The notes below the pieces were generated by a model, which worked only from the letters and a program-made list of their open reading frames with translations, was not told where the DNA came from and did not search any database. A DNA stretch of 7,555 bases from Ignavibacteria bacterium (GTDB lineage: Bacteria; Bacteroidota; Ignavibacteria; Tepidaquicellales; OLB5). Positions 5,214 through 7,555 of this stretch are shown here, one piece after another (position 1 is the first letter of the stretch; each line of letters starts with the position of its first letter). The translations under genes were made by a program, and so were the position numbers. The stretch spans positions 1 through 7,555 of the forward strand of contig JAOADS010000108.1 of the NCBI GenBank assembly GCA_026417195.1. Direction: 5' to 3'.

Positions 5214-7081
5214 GCAAAATATTCGTCTTAACAACAGCATTCGAATCATACATAAATAACAGAAGATTAACCTTCACAGGCAAGTATCTTAATGACATAC
5301 TTTCATTTAATAGTTTTTCCCCTGATGAGATTCATTCTATCAGAAAAGCTGTCCTCTACTGGAGCGGAAAAGAGAAACAGGATTCAAATTCTCTGATATT
5401 ACTTAATTGTTACGCTGAGATTAATAACTACGGTCTTGTAATAACTTTCACAGATTACAGTGAAAGCACATGGAAGTCAGTCTATGTGAGATATGCACTT
5501 AAGAAAATATTTGCCGGCTCTGTCAATATACCTCTTTGCCTGATAGCAGATGAAGACGAACTAATATCTATAATAAATCAGATTTCAGATCAGACCGAGC
5601 TTGATATATTATGGAAAAAGAATGACTGGCTTGGGATATATAATAAATTCGCTCCATATGAGGGCATAGAAAAAAAGGCAGAATTATGGAACGATACAAA
5701 AACCCTCTCAGGCATTGCATTTGCAGCAGGCAAACTTTCAGAATGTCCCGGCGGACTGAACAGATTATTCAGCAATGATAATGAAAAAAAAGAGTTCCTC
5801 ACTAAAATAAAAAATTACCGCAAGCTGTCATTAAAATTGTACAGGAGAATTATAGAACTCCAGCCCGAAAACCATTCCAGCTATTCAGCCCTTGCTTATA
5901 TGCACTATAGATTCGCAATGGAACTCTCAGCTCCGGGCGGAAGGCGAGACGGTAACTTTTTTGAAGAATGTAATCTGGCAATAGAAAATTTTGATAAGGC
6001 ATTACAACTTAATCCAGACAGGATAAAAGATCTTTACAGAAAAGGAAACCTTATGACAGAACTTATGCCGGATAAAATATTATACTCTCCTGCAAACAAG
6101 CAGATTTCATTTGAAGACAGGCTTAAAGAATCAAACACAACAGTAAAGCTTGGCATTGAGTCTTTGAAAAAAGCTTTAGAGTCATATCAGCGTATCACAG
6201 ATCCTAAAAGCAAAAAATCATTCTTTAAACATTACATAAAATCCCTCTATAACCTCTGTAATGCTTATACATCCCTTTCCTACTTCGAAACATCAGACAT
6301 CAGATATCTTACTGAAGAAATCTTGAATTACAAATACTCTTATAATACCTTGCCAGACTTAAACCTTGAGCTGGCAGAAAATTATGCGGCAGAATGTATA
6401 AAAGAAGACTCAAAGATTAAAACAGATGACCTTTTAAAAATGGCAGAACAGCATGGAATATACGATGCCGTTTATAAACTATACTTATATGGCAAAAACC
6501 AGTTTTACCGTTACATTACAACATCTGACAATATATTTCTGGAGACAGCAAAAAAATTTCTCCTGAAAGCACTTGAAACAAAATGGAACGAGAACAACAG
6601 AAACCAGTCTAAAATATTCATAGCAGAAAAACTTGCAAGGATATACATATGTGAAAAGAAACCGGAACTGGCTATAGAAGTACTTCACCCCTATGCAAAA
6701 AGGAAAAACATTGACTACTACGCAGCTTACACACTGGCTGAGGCTTACTTACTGAAGAGAGATTATAAAAGAGCCTACGATACATTAAACTACTCACTTA
6801 GAAACCGGAAGTCAAACAAGGAGATGTGGAAAGGACATTTACTTAATGCGATAACACTGATATTAGACAACAAACCTAATGAGGCTCAGGTAGAAATAGA
6901 AAATTCACTCAGGGAGGCTAAGGAAACAGGTAAGAAAAGCATTGACTACCTTTTAGCAGTTAATGCATATATAAAATATAAATTAAACGACAAAGAGAAC
7001 GCATTAAAACTTATGGAGAAAGCAAACGAAATATCAGGTGGAAAATACAGCTTTAAAATAGAAGACTGGCTGAACACTTAA
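5210..7081 (+). CDS. TPR-repeat protein coupled to cas2
   Basis: This 623-residue protein appears cytosolic, with no signal peptide or clear membrane segment. Its first 195 or so residues form a domain I do not recognise (WKKNDWLGIYNKF at 135-147). Paired helices with tetratricopeptide spacing follow: YRRIIELQPENHSSYSALAY (211-230), AIENFDKALQLNPDRIKDLY (257-276), and further units near 310-355, 470-500, 504-537 and 580-610 (for example AYTLAEAYLLKRDYKRAYDT). TPRs are protein-binding scaffolds, and I see no protease, nuclease or CHAT domain. The ATG overlaps the cas2 stop as ATGA, so it belongs to the same translational unit, and it is the last gene before the CRISPR leader. TPR proteins occur with some CRISPR systems, for instance TPR-CHAT proteins with gRAMP effectors, but this one lacks the protease. 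A scaffold or sensor for the adaptation complex is my inference. Confidence 0.88.
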   Translation: MSKIFVLTTAFESYINNRRLTFTGKYLNDILSFNSFSPDEIHSIRKAVLYWSGKEKQDSNSLILLNCYAEINNYGLVITFTDYSESTWKSVYVRYALKKIFAGSVNIPLCLIADEDELISIINQISDQTELDILWKKNDWLGIYNKFAPYEGIEKKAELWNDTKTLSGIAFAAGKLSECPGGLNRLFSNDNEKKEFLTKIKNYRKLSLKLYRRIIELQPENHSSYSALAYMHYRFAMELSAPGGRRDGNFFEECNLAIENFDKALQLNPDRIKDLYRKGNLMTELMPDKILYSPANKQISFEDRLKESNTTVKLGIESLKKALESYQRITDPKSKKSFFKHYIKSLYNLCNAYTSLSYFETSDIRYLTEEILNYKYSYNTLPDLNLELAENYAAECIKEDSKIKTDDLLKMAEQHGIYDAVYKLYLYGKNQFYRYITTSDNIFLETAKKFLLKALETKWNENNRNQSKIFIAEKLARIYICEKKPELAIEVLHPYAKRKNIDYYAAYTLAEAYLLKRDYKRAYDTLNYSLRNRKSNKEMWKGHLLNAITLILDNKPNEAQVEIENSLREAKETGKKSIDYLLAVNAYIKYKLNDKENALKLMEKANEISGGKYSFKIEDWLNT

Positions 7082-7200
7082 ACCAGCTATATATAATAGT
7101 AGAAAAACCAAACAAACCCTAAAATTTTGAAATGCAGCCAATTTTTAAAACTCAGACCAGCCCGTATTTTCTCACAATCCTTAGTTCAACTGATCATCAC

Positions 7201-7231
7201 TTGTAAATTCCTGCAATACATTGTATTTTTG
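7201..7231 (+). promoter_or_regulatory. Array promoter, Bacteroidota-type (TTG / TAnnTTTG)
   Basis: TTG at 7201-7203 and TATTTTTG at 7224-7231 match the Bacteroidota -33 (TTG) and -7 (TAnnTTTG) elements with 20 bases between them. Read as sigma-70 instead, TTGTAA and TATTTT are 17 bases apart, with four of six matches each. Either way transcription would start near 7236-7240, about ten bases before the first repeat, in the direction that places ATTGAGAC at the 3' end of each repeat. Confidence 0.55.
7215..7227. promoter_or_regulatory. Palindrome AATACA-T-TGTATT overlapping the array promoter
   Basis: Two perfect six-base arms surround a single central T. The right arm overlaps the first bases of the -7 element (7224-7231). 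This is the layout of an operator, or of a landmark read by the integrase. With AT-rich arms it could also arise by chance. Confidence 0.35.
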
Positions 7232-7246
7232 AAATAAATAAACGGC

Positions 7247-7555
7247 CTTCCAATCGAACCATAGTGGAATTGAGACACACTTGCTACAGGAAGAGAAATT
7301 CTTCCTGTAATAACTTCCAATCGAACCATAGTGGAATTGAGACTATAGTACAGACGCCTCACTGCTGAGAGTCCGCTCTGCCTTCCAATCGAACCATAGT
7401 GGAATTGAGACGCTTTGGTCTGGTAGTGTTTATCTTCTACCTGCCAGCTTCCAATCGAACCATAGTGGAATTGAGACCTTCTTTATCATTACCTTTCTCT
7501 TTTTTGGACGGAATACTTCCAATCGAACCATAGTGGAATTGAGACACTATGTGAC
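7247..7555 (+). CRISPR. CRISPR array, leader end (5 repeats, continues past window)
   Basis: Five identical 30-nt repeats lie at 7247-7276, 7314-7343, 7382-7411, 7448-7477 and 7516-7545. The repeat begins CTTCCAATCG, has AACCATAGTG in the middle and ends GAATTGAGAC. Spacers are 37, 38, 36 and 38 nt, and a fifth begins at 7546. TTCCA and TGGAA within the repeat can form a five-base-pair stem. The last eight bases, ATTGAGAC, fit the ATTGAAAC-type 5' handle left by Cas6, which suggests class 1 processing (I-B, I-A or III) and + strand transcription. No repeat degeneracy is visible, consistent with this being the leader-proximal, younger end. No effector or cas6 is present in the window to confirm the type. 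Confidence 0.98.
7285..7309. repeat. Perfect 10-bp inverted repeat inside spacer 1
   Basis: TACAGGAAGA (7285-7294) and TCTTCCTGTA (7300-7309) are exact reverse complements around GAAAT. They fill 25 of the 37 bases of the leader-proximal spacer. The crRNA would fold on itself here. The source may be a terminator stem of a phage or plasmid. Confidence 0.9.

Larger units (their letters stand above)
7082..7246 (+). promoter_or_regulatory. CRISPR leader
   Basis: These 165 AT-rich bases separate the TPR stop from the first repeat and contain no gene. The position, upstream of the array and after the cas genes, is that of a leader, where the integrase inserts new spacers and transcription of the array begins. 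A promoter-like sequence and a palindrome lie in its last 50 bases. The 13-mer AATTTTTAAAACT at 7140-7152 also occurs at 3540-3552 between two small genes. I see no intrinsic terminator after the TPR gene, so operon transcripts may read into the array. Confidence 0.75.

Noticed and set aside
5210..7081. TPR-CHAT (Craspase-type) protease
   Set aside because: The C-terminus continues as TPR-like helices to the stop, with no CHAT His-Cys region visible.
7082..7140. Intrinsic terminator after the TPR gene
   Set aside because: Only a short AT-only inverted repeat (CTATATATAATAG) is present, with no GC stem and no T-run.

Overview
The window is about one third G+C, with AGA/AGG the usual arginine codons. 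All the genes I accept lie on the + strand and form a compact CRISPR adaptation locus that runs into the start of a CRISPR array. A sequence in the array leader matches the Bacteroidota-type promoter (TTG, then TAnnTTTG). That points to the Bacteroidota/Ignavibacteriota side of bacteria, but the window does not fix the organism.

Layout. Positions 1-440 hold no convincing gene. They contain a possible 29-residue hydrophobic peptide frame and a strong GC-rich hairpin (325-386) upstream of the first gene. The genes follow in order: an ARPP-1/DUF6569-like protein (441-1340); a small protein with a hydrophobic N-terminus and a very acidic tail (1385-1660); a divergent Cas1 paralogue (1667-2707) overlapping a Cas2 (2679-3023); a Cys-rich zinc-ribbon-like mini-protein (3048-3239); two small unrecognised proteins that may be distant paralogues (3265-3537, 3567-3869); a canonical Cas1 (3866-4939) overlapping a second Cas2 (4917-5213); and a 623-residue TPR protein (5210-7081). 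A 165-nt leader then precedes five identical 30-nt repeats (7247-7545) with 36-38-nt spacers. The repeat ends in ATTGAGAC, the crRNA 5' handle type of Cas6-processed I-B/I-A/III systems. The array runs off the right edge.

How it may work. Gaps between genes are at most 44 nt and several genes overlap, so co-transcription is likely. The most striking point is the pair of cas1-cas2 modules. In the downstream Cas1 the metal-binding residues are intact (E184, H249, D261/E264). In the upstream Cas1 the aligned positions are Y179, K241, D249 and I252, yet the frame is open and the fold-defining segments remain. The two Cas2 proteins are still about half identical. My inference is a two-paralogue integrase in which one Cas1 is a structural or regulatory subunit, accompanied by small accessory proteins, a TPR scaffold and an ARPP-1 protein. 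No effector, cas4 or cas6 gene lies in the window, so the interference type must be read from flanking DNA or from loci in trans.
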